Below, piece after piece: positions 1-7,330 of a stretch of 51,807 nt of DNA (position 1 is the stretch's first letter; the number at the start of each line of letters is the position of its first letter). Origin of the DNA: Rubrobacter sp. (lineage in GTDB: Bacteria > Actinomycetota > Rubrobacteria > Rubrobacterales > Rubrobacteraceae). Under the pieces are notes generated by a model. That model was not told the DNA's origin. It was given only the letters and a program-made list of their open reading frames with translations, and did not search any database. A program made the position numbers and the translations under genes. Location: the NCBI GenBank assembly GCA_013697825.1, contig JACCWD010000119.1, forward strand, positions 1 to 51,807, written 5' to 3'.

Positions 1-2
1 GG

Positions 3-1133
3 GACGCGGTGCCGGTGATCTGGCTGACCACATTGGGGGCGGGAGCCTACGGCCTGATCTGGGGCTACCTCGACCGCCGGTGGGGGCGCCACGCAAATGC
101 CGGGCGGGCGGCGATGATCCTCGCTGCGGCGTGCGTCGTCACCCTCGGAGCCGCCGGCGTGTCCGCCTTCGCCGAAAGGGTCGGCAACCCCATACCCTGG
201 GCGCAGGAAACCGCCCAAGCCTTCATACAAGACGACCGGACGGGCGGCGAGGAGAGCCGCTATCTGTCGGCGGGCGGCTCAGGGCGCTCCACGGTCTGGC
301 AGGCCGCCTGGGACGGCTTCACCGAGAACCCGACGCTCGGGGTCGGCACCCACAACTACGAAGCGACGTACTACCAGACGCGCGAGCGCAACGTCGGGAC
401 GCTGCGCCAGCCGCACTCACTGCCGCTCGAGACTCTGGCGGAGCGCGGCATCGTCGGCGGCCTCCTTTTCTTCGGCTTCCTGGGCGTGCGCGTGGCGGCC
501 GGGCTGCGCGAGAGGTTCCGCAGGCTCAACTCCGAGGGGAAGGCCCACGTCGGCGCGATGCTCGCAGCGATAACATATTGGTTCGTCCACTCGAGTGCGG
601 AGTGGTTTTGGCAGATCCCCGCGGTCACGCTGCCCGCGATCCTTTACCTCGCGATGCTCGTCGCGCCGTGGAACAAACCCCGCGAAGAATCGAAGATCTT
701 CGCCCCCTCCGACCGCCCCCTTCGCCTGGCCGGGGTCGGCCTCGCCGCTCTTGCGTTCGTGACCATCACGCCGCTGTATCTGGCCCACAACTTTCAGGAA
801 AGCGCCCTCGCGGAGGAAAATCCGTGGGTGGCGCTGCGCAGGCTCGAATACGCCCAAGCCCTCAACCCGCTCGACCCCGCTCTGCCGCGCGAGGAAGCCG
901 GGTTCGCGCTAAGCATAGGCGATGTCCCCAGAGCCACCCAGGCATACGCCCGAGCCATCGAACTCAACCCGGAACACTACGCACCGTACACGATACTCGG
1001 CAGACTTTATGAAGACATCGGAAGGCCACAGGAAGCCGAAGAACTTTACCAAAGAGCCTTTCAACTGAACCCCCTCGACGCGGAAGTCCAGGGAAATCTG
1101 AGACGCATAGAAAGCGAAACGTCCGACGAATAG
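3..1133 (+). CDS. O-antigen ligase/polymerase-like membrane protein with C-terminal TPRs (5' partial)
   Basis: The frame is open to the left edge, so the N-terminal membrane segments lie outside the window. What remains has transmembrane helices, then the extracytoplasmic loop typical of Wzy/WaaL-type O-antigen ligases: a 'STVWQAAWDGF' segment, 'GVGTHNYE', and a conserved His in 'QPHSLPLETLAERG', followed by more helices. The last ~100 residues are soluble TPR-like repeats ('AIELNPEHYAPYTILGRLYEDIGRPQEAEELY'-type spacing). This is the family that joins or polymerises glycans at the outer face of the membrane. The substrate cannot be read from the sequence. The GTG at position 9 is probably internal. 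The downstream neighbour is convergent, 24 nt away. Confidence 0.8.
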   Translation, partial: DAVPVIWLTTLGAGAYGLIWGYLDRRWGRHANAGRAAMILAAACVVTLGAAGVSAFAERVGNPIPWAQETAQAFIQDDRTGGEESRYLSAGGSGRSTVWQAAWDGFTENPTLGVGTHNYEATYYQTRERNVGTLRQPHSLPLETLAERGIVGGLLFFGFLGVRVAAGLRERFRRLNSEGKAHVGAMLAAITYWFVHSSAEWFWQIPAVTLPAILYLAMLVAPWNKPREESKIFAPSDRPLRLAGVGLAALAFVTITPLYLAHNFQESALAEENPWVALRRLEYAQALNPLDPALPREEAGFALSIGDVPRATQAYARAIELNPEHYAPYTILGRLYEDIGRPQEAEELYQRAFQLNPLDAEVQGNLRRIESETSDE

Positions 1134-1157
1134 CCAGGCTCCGCCTACAAATACGAG

Positions 1158-1781
1158 TTACGAATGAGACTGTCCTCGCAGGAGGCGGGCGGCCCCGGTT
1201 CGGTTTTTGACCTTCAGGGTTTTGAATGCCGCACTGAGATGCTGCTTTATCGTTGACTCCGAGAGGTAGAGTTTCTGCCCGATCTGGGCGTTCGTCATGC
1301 CCTCGACGACGTGGAAAAGTATCTCCTGCTGCCTCGGGGTCAGCCTGCTGAGATCCACCGGCGCCTCGTCCGCGACGAGGTCTTTCAATAAGTCCCTCGG
1401 TATGACGACTTCTCCCTGAGCCGCGACGGAGAGCGCCCGGACGACCTGCGACGACTCCATGCCCGCGTGGACGAAACCGCGCGCCCCCGCCCGCAATGCC
1501 GCCCGAACGAGCGGAAGGTCGCTCCCCAATCCGAAGACCACCACTGGCGAGTCAGGCGCCAGCGACCACGCCTCCCGAACCATCCGCTCGGTCTCGTCCT
1601 CGTTCTCGGAACATACTAAAACACAGGCCGGAATCCCCTCCTCCGGCGGCTTCTCGCTGTGATGGACATCGGCCTCCGCTGCGAAAGTCCCGACCAATCC
1701 CCGCGCGAGGACGGGATATGGACAATGTATCCACAACAAACCAAGCCGCTTGGCCTCGTCGTTGACTACACGTCGCACCAT
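1158..1781 (-). CDS. LuxR/NarL-type regulator with degenerate receiver domain
   Basis: The C-terminal ~60 residues form a clear LuxR helix-turn-helix ('LTPRQQEILFHVVEGMTNAQIG', then 'STIKQHL'). The N-terminal ~130 residues have receiver-like topology ('VVVFGLGSDLPLVRAALRAGARGFVHAG'). However, the strand that normally ends in the phosphoacceptor Asp reads 'ACVLVCSEN' (about 52-60) with no Asp in place, so it is probably not a classical phosphorylated response regulator. The start at 1781 is chosen because GGGGAG lies 5 nt upstream; a longer start at 1811 has no ribosome site. It is transcribed away from the sortase-anchored protein on the other strand, which makes that gene a candidate target (inference). 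Confidence 0.8.
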   Translation of the reverse strand: MVRRVVNDEAKRLGLLWIHCPYPVLARGLVGTFAAEADVHHSEKPPEEGIPACVLVCSENEDETERMVREAWSLAPDSPVVVFGLGSDLPLVRAALRAGARGFVHAGMESSQVVRALSVAAQGEVVIPRDLLKDLVADEAPVDLSRLTPRQQEILFHVVEGMTNAQIGQKLYLSESTIKQHLSAAFKTLKVKNRTGAARLLRGQSHS

Positions 1782-2023
1782 AAAATCTCCCCTCGAATCT
1801 CCAGTCAGCATACTCTGAACCCCGACTCAAAACATCGGATTCTTCGCTTCGTACTCCAACGTTAACATACCCTAGTACTTTAGTATAGCTTTCGGCTTAA
1901 TACCGGAAGGCACTTTCGTTTGTTTTGCGTGTGTTTGTGCTGTTTCGACGGAACATAACGGGACAACCGTAAAGCGGTGTGGTTAGAATGGCATCAATGG
2001 AACATTAAAAGGAAGTGATAAAG
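1782..2023. promoter_or_regulatory. AT-rich divergent intergenic region with small dyad
   Basis: Between the LuxR regulator (minus) and the LPTTG protein (plus) lies an unusually AT-rich 240-nt stretch. It contains the dyad TACTTTAGTA (1876-1885) and a possible plus-strand promoter, TTAACA (1862-1867) and TATAGC (1884-1889) with 16-nt spacing. GGAAG (2011-2015) is the ribosome site of the plus gene. Operator function of the dyad is a guess. Confidence 0.3.
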
Positions 2024-2431
2024 ATGAGCAAGGTTTTCGGGACTTCGGGTTACATGGTTCGCGGCAGACGTAAATACCCCCTCATGCTTGCGCTTGTGGC
2101 GTGCTTGATCTGGGTTTCCGCCGCGCAGGCCCAGGAAGCGCCGTTTAACTCGCAATACGATCCACCCCCCACAATCCCGCCCGGATGCGAAGGCGATGAT
2201 GGCGGCGACGGCGATGGTGGCAGCGACCCCGGCGCCAGCGGAGGTTCCGAAGGCTCCGGCGAACAGGCTGGCGACCCGAACTGGGGATGCGACGACCCGC
2301 AGGTTCTCTCGGACACCGAAGGCCCGATAGACATACTCCCGACGACCGGCGGCCTCATCGCAGCCCCGATTCTCCTCGGGATGGCGATGATTGTCGCGGC
2401 GGGCATCTTCACAGTCCGCAGGAAGCGTTGA
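2024..2431 (+). CDS. Small sortase-anchored (LPXTG-type) surface protein
   Basis: This 135-residue protein has a basic N-terminus (RGRRK) and a hydrophobic core ending near AQA (about residue 36), which is a signal peptide. A short Pro/Gly/Asp/Ser-rich low-complexity segment follows. The C-terminus is a textbook cell-wall sorting signal: LPTTG at 105-109, a hydrophobic helix and the tail VRRKR. It should be exported and covalently attached by a class E/D-like or SrtA-like sortase encoded elsewhere. The ATG at 2024 has GGAAG 8 nt upstream; a GTG at 2015 in the same frame is less likely because it overlaps that ribosome site. The mature part has only two Cys and no recognisable domain, so it may be a wall spacer or pilin-like stub. 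Confidence 0.75.
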   Translation: MSKVFGTSGYMVRGRRKYPLMLALVACLIWVSAAQAQEAPFNSQYDPPPTIPPGCEGDDGGDGDGGSDPGASGGSEGSGEQAGDPNWGCDDPQVLSDTEGPIDILPTTGGLIAAPILLGMAMIVAAGIFTVRRKR

Positions 2432-2487
2432 CGAAAGGTTGGCGGCTTTCCTCATCATAGCTCAGTTTCTCCAACTTCCTTCGACCA

Positions 2488-2537
2488 CCCGGCGCCGGCG
2501 CCAACGTCCTCCCCGCGCCGGGTCGGTTCCTTTTTTT
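2488..2537 (+). terminator. Rho-independent terminator after LPTTG gene
   Basis: CCCGGCGC (2488-2495) pairs with GCGCCGGG (2515-2522), followed within 7 nt by a run of T residues (2529-2537). It is placed 57 nt after the stop codon of the sortase-anchored protein. The T-run merges into the first AGC-type repeat tract. Confidence 0.75.
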
Positions 2538-2600
2538 AGCCGTTAGCTGTCAGCGATTAGCCGTCAGAAAGAACAATAAGCTGATGGCCGATGGCTTGCC
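2533..2600. repeat. Intergenic AGC/ATGG heptamer-like repeat tract
   Basis: Imperfect repeats of 7-8 nt ending in AGC (TTTTAGC, CGTTAGC, TGTCAGC, CGTCAG) are followed by CTGATGG and CCGATGG. Same family as tracts near 6.46, 7.28, 21.58, 37.58, 38.2, 46.3 and 46.4 kb. Confidence 0.6.
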
Positions 2601-2637
2601 GCAATTGCCGTGTCCGACGAGACGTGGCATCGCATCT

Positions 2638-2882
2638 CTACGATGAAGAATTGCACCGCCCGTGCCCGCCCGTAGGCCCGTAGGCGTCGTCGGCGAGCGA
2701 GGCGTCAGCGACTATTTCCTCGAACGGCTCGTTGTGTAGGGTCTCGTCCTCTGCGCACGCGGCATCTGTGACGGTTTTGAGGTCGCCCGGCTCGCGTCCT
2801 CCAGCCCGATATTCGAGAGCGCGACCGGAAGCCCGACCGCGAGGCAGAAATCCACGGCCTCCGCCAGTGTCCGCCGGACAGG
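2638..2882 (-). pseudogene. Remnant of glycerol dehydrogenase (GldA), C-terminal end, frameshifted
   Basis: No intact gene lies here, but the minus strand carries two abutting frames that read as the C-terminus of an iron-containing glycerol dehydrogenase. One is 'LAEAVDFCLAVGLPVAL' followed by 'SNIGLEDA' (about 2790-2875). After a single frameshift near 2785-2790 comes 'AACAEDETLHNEPFEEIVA' and 'DASLADDAYG', ending at a TAG (2638-2640). In GldA these segments are contiguous. The N-terminal two thirds, with NAD and metal sites, are missing. Upstream there is only the hairpin of the GMC gene. So it is a decayed fragment left beside other alcohol/sugar oxidation genes. Family assignment rests on remembered GldA consensus, not on a search. 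Confidence 0.7.
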
Positions 2883-2915
2883 CGAAAGCCCCGGAACGAT
2901 GGTCCGGGGCTTTCG
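2883..2915. terminator. Perfect 13-bp hairpin downstream of GMC oxidoreductase
   Basis: CGAAAGCCCCGGA (2883-2895) and TCCGGGGCTTTCG (2903-2915) are perfectly complementary around a 7-nt loop. It lies 43 nt past the stop codon of the GMC gene (minus strand). There is no clear T-run on either side, so termination efficiency is uncertain. Confidence 0.6.
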
Positions 2916-2958
2916 TGGGTTGCTGACTGTTTATGGGGTTTCTCCCGTTTGTTCTTTC

Positions 2959-4530
2959 CTAGATTTGGCCCGCCTTCATTTGCTCGGCGATGTAGTCGGC
3001 CTGGCGGATCGCGAGGCTCGTGATCGTGAGCGTCGGGTTGGCGGCGGCACCGGTGGTCATCTGGCTGCCGTCGGAGATGAAGAGGTTCGACACGTCGTGC
3101 GTCTGGCCCCACTTGTTCACGACGCCGTCCTCGGGCCTCGCGCTCATGCGGCACGTCCCGAGATTGTGCGTCGCGGGATACGGAGGCGTGTGGATCGTCT
3201 TCCTCGCGCCGAGCGAGTCGTATATCGCGGAGCCGTGTTCGTAGGCGTGGTTCCGCATCGCGACGTCGTTCGGGTGGTCGTCGAAGTGGACGTTCGGGAT
3301 CGGCATGCCGTGCTGATCCTTCTCGGTTTCGTGGAGGGTGACGCCGTTCGATTCCTGCGGCATGTCCTCGCCCACGATCCACATCCCGGCCATGTTCTCA
3401 TAGCCTTCCATGTCGTCGGCGAAACCGCGGCCCCACGCGCCGGGGTCGACGAACGCGCCCATGAAAGACGGCCCGAGATGGAGCGTCTGGAAATAATACC
3501 CTCCGAAGAACCCGCGGTCGGGGTCGTTTCTCGCCTCGTCGCTTACGCATCCGGCCATCGTGTTCCCCCGGTACATGTTCACCGGGTTGTCGAAGATGCC
3601 CCACACCGTTCCGGTCGTGTGCCTCATATAATTCTTGCCGACCTGCCCGGACGAGTTCGCAAGCCCGTCGGGATGCTGGCTCGACGCCGAGTTGAGGAGA
3701 AGCCTCGGACTCTCGATGGAGTTTCCGGCTATGGATACGCCGCGCGCTTTTTGCACGTGCTGGTTGCCGTCAGCGTCCGCATAAAGAACGCCCGTGATCT
3801 TCCCCGACCCATTATGCTGAACCTGAAGCACATGAGCCTCGGGACGAACTTCAAGGTGCCCCGTCGCCTCGCCCTTCGGGATCTCCGTGTTCAAAGTTGA
3901 CCACCGCGCGTTCGAGGCGATCCCCTGAAAACAGAAACCGTCGTGCATAGTGCCGGGACGGCCATCCCTCGGGACCGGGTTTATAGCCATCGTCCCGGCC
4001 GTAACCTGCTCGTATCCTACGTTCTTTGCCCCGGCGGCCATGACCATTTGGTTGTTGTCGGGTTCGTTGTACGGGATGCCGTGCCTTCCGGTGACGCCGA
4101 GCTTGTCTTCGGCCTTGTCGTAGTACGGGAGGACGTCGTCGAGGGATATCGGCCAGTCGAGGAGGTTCGCCCCGTCGAGGCTGCCGTACTCGCTCGCCAC
4201 GTTGAACTCGTAGTCCTTGAAGCGGATCGAGCATCCGGCCCAATGGACGGTCGTCCCGCCGACCACTTTGCACGTCCATGTCGGAAGCGTCGGGAAGTCG
4301 TTGGTTATGCCCCACGAACCCGAAGTGCTCCTCATGTCGAGCCACGAAAGCTGATTGAAGCTTTCCCACTCGACGTCTATGTGCTCTTCCTTCTCGTAGC
4401 GCGGGCCGGCTTCGAGGACGACTACGTCCACGCCTTTCTGCGCGAGCTCGTTAGCGAGGGTTCCGCCACCCGCACCGGAGCCGACGATGACGAAGACGCT
4501 GTCGTCGTTCAGGTCGTACCTTGCCGTCAT
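2959..4530 (-). CDS. GMC-family FAD oxidoreductase (gluconate/sugar dehydrogenase large subunit-like)
   Basis: This 523-residue protein has an N-terminal FAD-binding Rossmann motif 'GSGAGGGTLANELA' (about 17-30), then 'VLEAG' ending the second strand. The GMC C-terminal block is present with the active-site pair: His455 in 'HNLGTCRM' and Asn498 in 'ANPTLT'. Proteins of this sub-family, encoded with a small 'gluconate 2-dehydrogenase subunit 3', oxidise sugars, polyols or sugar acids and pass electrons to the membrane. No cytochrome subunit is present here, so the acceptor is unknown. No signal peptide is visible; in this family the large subunit can be carried out by the Tat signal of the partner. 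It follows the small subunit after 31 nt on the same strand. Confidence 0.88.
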   Translation of the reverse strand: MTARYDLNDDSVFVIVGSGAGGGTLANELAQKGVDVVVLEAGPRYEKEEHIDVEWESFNQLSWLDMRSTSGSWGITNDFPTLPTWTCKVVGGTTVHWAGCSIRFKDYEFNVASEYGSLDGANLLDWPISLDDVLPYYDKAEDKLGVTGRHGIPYNEPDNNQMVMAAGAKNVGYEQVTAGTMAINPVPRDGRPGTMHDGFCFQGIASNARWSTLNTEIPKGEATGHLEVRPEAHVLQVQHNGSGKITGVLYADADGNQHVQKARGVSIAGNSIESPRLLLNSASSQHPDGLANSSGQVGKNYMRHTTGTVWGIFDNPVNMYRGNTMAGCVSDEARNDPDRGFFGGYYFQTLHLGPSFMGAFVDPGAWGRGFADDMEGYENMAGMWIVGEDMPQESNGVTLHETEKDQHGMPIPNVHFDDHPNDVAMRNHAYEHGSAIYDSLGARKTIHTPPYPATHNLGTCRMSARPEDGVVNKWGQTHDVSNLFISDGSQMTTGAAANPTLTITSLAIRQADYIAEQMKAGQI

Positions 4531-4561
4531 TCTGTGTCCCTTTCTCTGGGGAACGTGGAGG

Positions 4562-5080
4562 CTACAGCCAGTCTATGTCGTTGAAGCCGCGATCCTTATA
4601 CCCGCCCTTAGCAATAGACGGCCCCTCATACCCGAAGTATTCCCACACATCTGGGTTGCCGTATAGTCCGGTTACGACTTCATTCCGCACGGTCTGGAAG
4701 AACGGCGTGCTCTCGATCTCGACGAGCGCGTCGAGCCTCGCGTCCTCGTCCTTGTCGCTCCACCCGTCGCTCTGGAGGTCGCCCACGCCGTCCTCGAGGA
4801 GCTGCGCGAGGTCGGAGTCGTCGCCCGCCTGCGCGTCGAGTCCTTCGACAACCTTCGCATAGTATTCGTCGCCAAGCCCATCATGCGGGTACATCATCCG
4901 CGTGACGCCCACGAGCGTGCATCCCGTCTGGGCGCTCAATGTTCCGAGGGACTTCGCCCACTCGTCGTCGGGGCTTTGGTACATGCTCTGCGTCCGCTGA
5001 GCGGCCGCGTCCCTCACGGCGGCGTCGGTGGGGCTGTTCGTACCCCTCCTCATCCTCGACTCGCTTCCGGTCTCGGTCAC
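4562..5080 (-). CDS. Gluconate 2-dehydrogenase subunit 3 family protein
   Basis: 172 residues, starting GTG with AGGAGG 4 nt upstream. The central 'DDSDLAQLLEDGV' and C-terminal 'FFQTVRNEVVTGLYGNPDVWEYFGYEGPS'-type pattern is the hallmark of subunit 3 of membrane-associated gluconate/sorbitol-type dehydrogenases (family knowledge). It precedes the GMC flavoprotein in one transcript and presumably forms its small, possibly stabilising or export, subunit. Unlike many homologues it shows no twin-arginine signal or hydrophobic leader, only a polar N-terminus, so a cytoplasmic complex is possible. Confidence 0.8.
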   Translation of the reverse strand: MTETGSESRMRRGTNSPTDAAVRDAAAQRTQSMYQSPDDEWAKSLGTLSAQTGCTLVGVTRMMYPHDGLGDEYYAKVVEGLDAQAGDDSDLAQLLEDGVGDLQSDGWSDKDEDARLDALVEIESTPFFQTVRNEVVTGLYGNPDVWEYFGYEGPSIAKGGYKDRGFNDIDWL

Positions 5081-5314
5081 TTCTCCTCCTTCTTCGCCGT
5101 CCCGCTAAAACGCGCGGGAGTTTGACACGAGCTTGTCGGCCGCGGTTTCCCGATGCGGCCACTCTCGGCAAAAATACTTCCTTCTTCACCGTCCTTTCCC
5201 CGAAGCAACGGACGAACCCCCGCCCGGGATCACAGTCCTTTCCGAAACCAATTATCAGGAAGCATCATCATTCTGTCAATCTAAAACGCCCGAAGAGTGC
5301 CATTGTTGGAATCG

Positions 5315-5344
5315 TTGGCGGCGCGTTTTCGCCCCTGTTAACAT
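5315..5344 (+). promoter_or_regulatory. Putative promoter of the alcohol dehydrogenase
   Basis: TTGGCG (5315-5320) and TAACAT (5339-5344) are separated by 18 nt. They lie upstream of an AAAGGAG ribosome site (5361-5367). The 290-nt divergent region 5081-5372 holds no other gene that I can support. Confidence 0.35.
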
Positions 5345-5372
5345 GATCCGACACTTCGGGAAAGGAGTATGA

Positions 5373-6437
5373 ATGAAAGCAGCGAGGGTACACAAATACG
5401 ACGAGTCGGTGCCAGCCGGAAGCGTCGTCGTCGAGGAAGTCGCCGAACCGAGGATCGAAGACCCGCTCGACGTGATCGTGAAGATCGGCGGCGCGGGCCT
5501 TTGCCGCACCGACATCCACATCGTCGAAGGCCAATGGCAGCCGATCCAAGACGCAGACAACACTTTGCTCCCATACATAATCGGCCACGAGAACTCCGGC
5601 TGGGTCGAGGAGGTCGGCTCCGCCGTCACGAACGTCGAGGTCGGCGACACGGTCATATGCCACCCCCTCATGACGTGCGGCCTCTGCCGCGCGTGCCGAG
5701 CCGGAAACGACATGCACTGCGAGAACGGAGCCTTCCCCGGCATAAGCCAAGACGGCGGCTTCGCCGATCTTCTCAAAACAAACGCCCGCGCCGTCGTGAA
5801 GCTCGACCCGATCCTCCAGCCGAAGGACATCGCCGCCCTCGCCGACGCGGGGCTCACCGCATACCACGCCGCGAGGAAGGCCGTCCCGCTCCTCTATCCG
5901 GGGACGAAGTGCGTCGTCATGGGGGCCGGTGGACTCGGACACATCGGTATCCAGTCACTCAAAGCACTCACGGCCGCGAAGATCATCGTCGTAGACCCCT
6001 CCGACAAAGCCCTCGCCCTCGCAAAAGACTGGGGCGCGGACGAACTCGTGAAGAACGACGGAAACCACGTAAATACCGTCCTCGAAATGACGAACGGCGC
6101 CGGAGCGGAGGTCGTAATGGACTTCGTCGGCGAAAAAGGCGCGCAAGACGACGTGTGGAACATGACGAAGCCCGACGGGAGCCACTACGTCATCGGCTAC
6201 GGCGGAAAGACGAACGTCCCCACGATAGACATAATCTCCACCGAACGGAACATCATCGGCAACCTCGTCGGCACGTACAACGACCTCGCCGAACTCATGG
6301 TTCTCACGGCGGAAGGTAAAGTCACGCTCCACACCTCGACGTACCCCCTCGACGCGGCGGACGAAGCCATGCAGGATCTCAACAACGGCAAATTGCAAGG
6401 ACGCGGCATCCTCATACCGGAAGGAGTCGCGGCTTAA
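5373..6437 (+). CDS. Zinc-dependent, NAD-linked alcohol dehydrogenase
   Basis: 354-residue medium-chain dehydrogenase. Catalytic zinc ligands are Cys44 ('GLCRTDIH') and His72-Glu73 ('GHENSGWVEEVG'). The structural zinc site has four Cys at 102, 105, 108 and 116. The Rossmann motif is 'GAGGLGHIGIQ' near 190, and the next strand ends 'IIVVDPSDKA', where Asp favours NAD over NADP. AAAGGAG sits 5 nt before the ATG. It diverges from the GMC dehydrogenase pair, suggesting a shared role in alcohol/polyol or aldehyde metabolism; the substrate is not evident. It ends at a strong bidirectional terminator shared with the convergent gene. Confidence 0.92.
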   Translation: MKAARVHKYDESVPAGSVVVEEVAEPRIEDPLDVIVKIGGAGLCRTDIHIVEGQWQPIQDADNTLLPYIIGHENSGWVEEVGSAVTNVEVGDTVICHPLMTCGLCRACRAGNDMHCENGAFPGISQDGGFADLLKTNARAVVKLDPILQPKDIAALADAGLTAYHAARKAVPLLYPGTKCVVMGAGGLGHIGIQSLKALTAAKIIVVDPSDKALALAKDWGADELVKNDGNHVNTVLEMTNGAGAEVVMDFVGEKGAQDDVWNMTKPDGSHYVIGYGGKTNVPTIDIISTERNIIGNLVGTYNDLAELMVLTAEGKVTLHTSTYPLDAADEAMQDLNNGKLQGRGILIPEGVAA

Positions 6438-6454
6438 GCTCGCTTCGCCCGCGC

Positions 6455-6475
6455 TTTTGGCTTTTAGCCGTCAGC
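6455..6475. repeat. AGC-type heptamer repeat
   Basis: Short tract with TTTTGGC, TTTTAGC and CGTCAGC units following the alcohol dehydrogenase stop codon. Same repeat family as at 2533 and 37575. Confidence 0.5.
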
Positions 6476-6483
6476 AAAAACAG

Positions 6484-6526
6484 AAATAAAGGCGGCCCGG
6501 CTATATAAACCGGGCCGCCTTTATTT
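6484..6526. terminator. Bidirectional terminator with 17-bp perfect stem
   Basis: The arms 6484-6500 and 6510-6526 are perfectly complementary (GGCGGCCCGG core, flanked by AAATAAA/TTTATTT) around a 9-nt loop, so each strand ends in a U-rich tail. It serves the alcohol dehydrogenase (plus) and the PP-loop gene (minus). The TAA stop codon of the PP-loop gene (6521-6523) lies inside the distal arm. Confidence 0.9.
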
Positions 6527-7186
6527 CGGCGCGAGGTCGGTGAAGAGGAAACCGTCGCGCTCGAGCGTCTCCCCGATATCGAACTCGACGCTTCGCTCGA
6601 AGATCGGGGCTTCGTGGACGAAGGTGTGGAATTCTCCGTTCTCGCCGCACGGGTCGCTGCCCGATGGAAGGTCTTCGAGGAATTCTTTGTCGAACGATCT
6701 CCCCGCGAAAGACTCGTCGAGCTTGCTCGGATCGAGGCACACGACAACCGCCCGGAAGCCGCGCTCGATGAATTCGTCGGCGAACTCGGAGGTGTCGTTT
6801 CCCCATACCGGGAAGATTCCGCACATATCGGCTTTCGCAAGTTGCGCCTCCCGATATTCCCGGATGTCTTCGAGGAAGAGATCGCCGAAGACGACCGCCT
6901 CGACGCCTCGGGCGCGGAATTCCGCGAGAGCCTCCCCCATCCGGGCCTCGTAAATTTCGTTCGACGCGCTCTTCGGGATGACGACCTCCCGAAGGGGAAG
7001 TCCCAAAGAAGCGGCTTGCCGTGCGAGAAGTTCCCGACGGACGCCGTGCATGCTCACCCGATCATAGCTTTCGGTGACGGTCGTGAGGAGAGCTTTGACG
7101 GAATACCTCTCGTCTTCGAGGATTTTGCGAAGGGCCATGCACCCGTCCTTGCCTCCGCTCCACGAGACGATGACGGGTTCACTCAT
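6521..7186 (-). CDS. PP-loop ATPase, diphthine-ammonia ligase-like family
   Basis: 221 residues. The N-terminus 'VIVSWSGGKDGCMALRKIL' contains the PP-loop SGGKDG (10-15) that binds ATP and adenylates a substrate. The C-terminal half has 'PVWGNDT' and 'DPCGENGEFHTFVHEAP', motifs of the MJ0570/DPH6-related family. Bacteria have no diphthamide, so the bacterial members act on an unknown acceptor; only the ATP-dependent amide/adenylation chemistry can be inferred. The start at 7186 is chosen because the family N-terminus begins there; a longer frame to 7270 runs through repeats. The stop codon lies in the shared terminator. Confidence 0.8.
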   Translation of the reverse strand: MSEPVIVSWSGGKDGCMALRKILEDERYSVKALLTTVTESYDRVSMHGVRRELLARQAASLGLPLREVVIPKSASNEIYEARMGEALAEFRARGVEAVVFGDLFLEDIREYREAQLAKADMCGIFPVWGNDTSEFADEFIERGFRAVVVCLDPSKLDESFAGRSFDKEFLEDLPSGSDPCGENGEFHTFVHEAPIFERSVEFDIGETLERDGFLFTDLAPK

Positions 7187-7308
7187 GTTGCTTCGCCTTC
7201 GGCTCCGCTCCGGTTCTTGGCAAAACGGAGAACGAAGTCGAAGCACCCCCCACCGCGCACCATGCGCCATTGGCTTTTGCTGACGGCTGATTGCTGAATG
7301 CCGACAGC
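7187..7308. repeat. Intergenic repeats: TTCGG/CTCCGG module and TCAGC heptamers
   Basis: From 7190 there is a CTTCGCCTTCGGCTCCG-like module and GGTTCTTGG (as at 29.7 and 40.7 kb). From 7271 the units read TTTTGCTGACGGC and TGATTGC, the reverse complement of the AGC-type heptamers. No gene seen. Confidence 0.5.
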
Positions 7309-7330
7309 GCGGGATGCGAAAGCATCCCGC
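7309..7330 (-). terminator. Stop-coupled hairpin after P1 peptidase
   Basis: GCGGGATGC (7309-7317) and GCATCCCGC (7322-7330) form a 9-bp stem with a 4-nt loop, starting directly after the TGA of the peptidase (7331-7333). There is no U-tract. The same arrangement occurs at 37551, 46279 and 46449. Confidence 0.6.

Noticed and set aside
2705-3382. 225-codon minus-strand frame overlapping the GMC gene end.
   Set aside because: Arg-rich shadow of the GMC gene in another frame; the real content of 2638-2882 is the GldA remnant.
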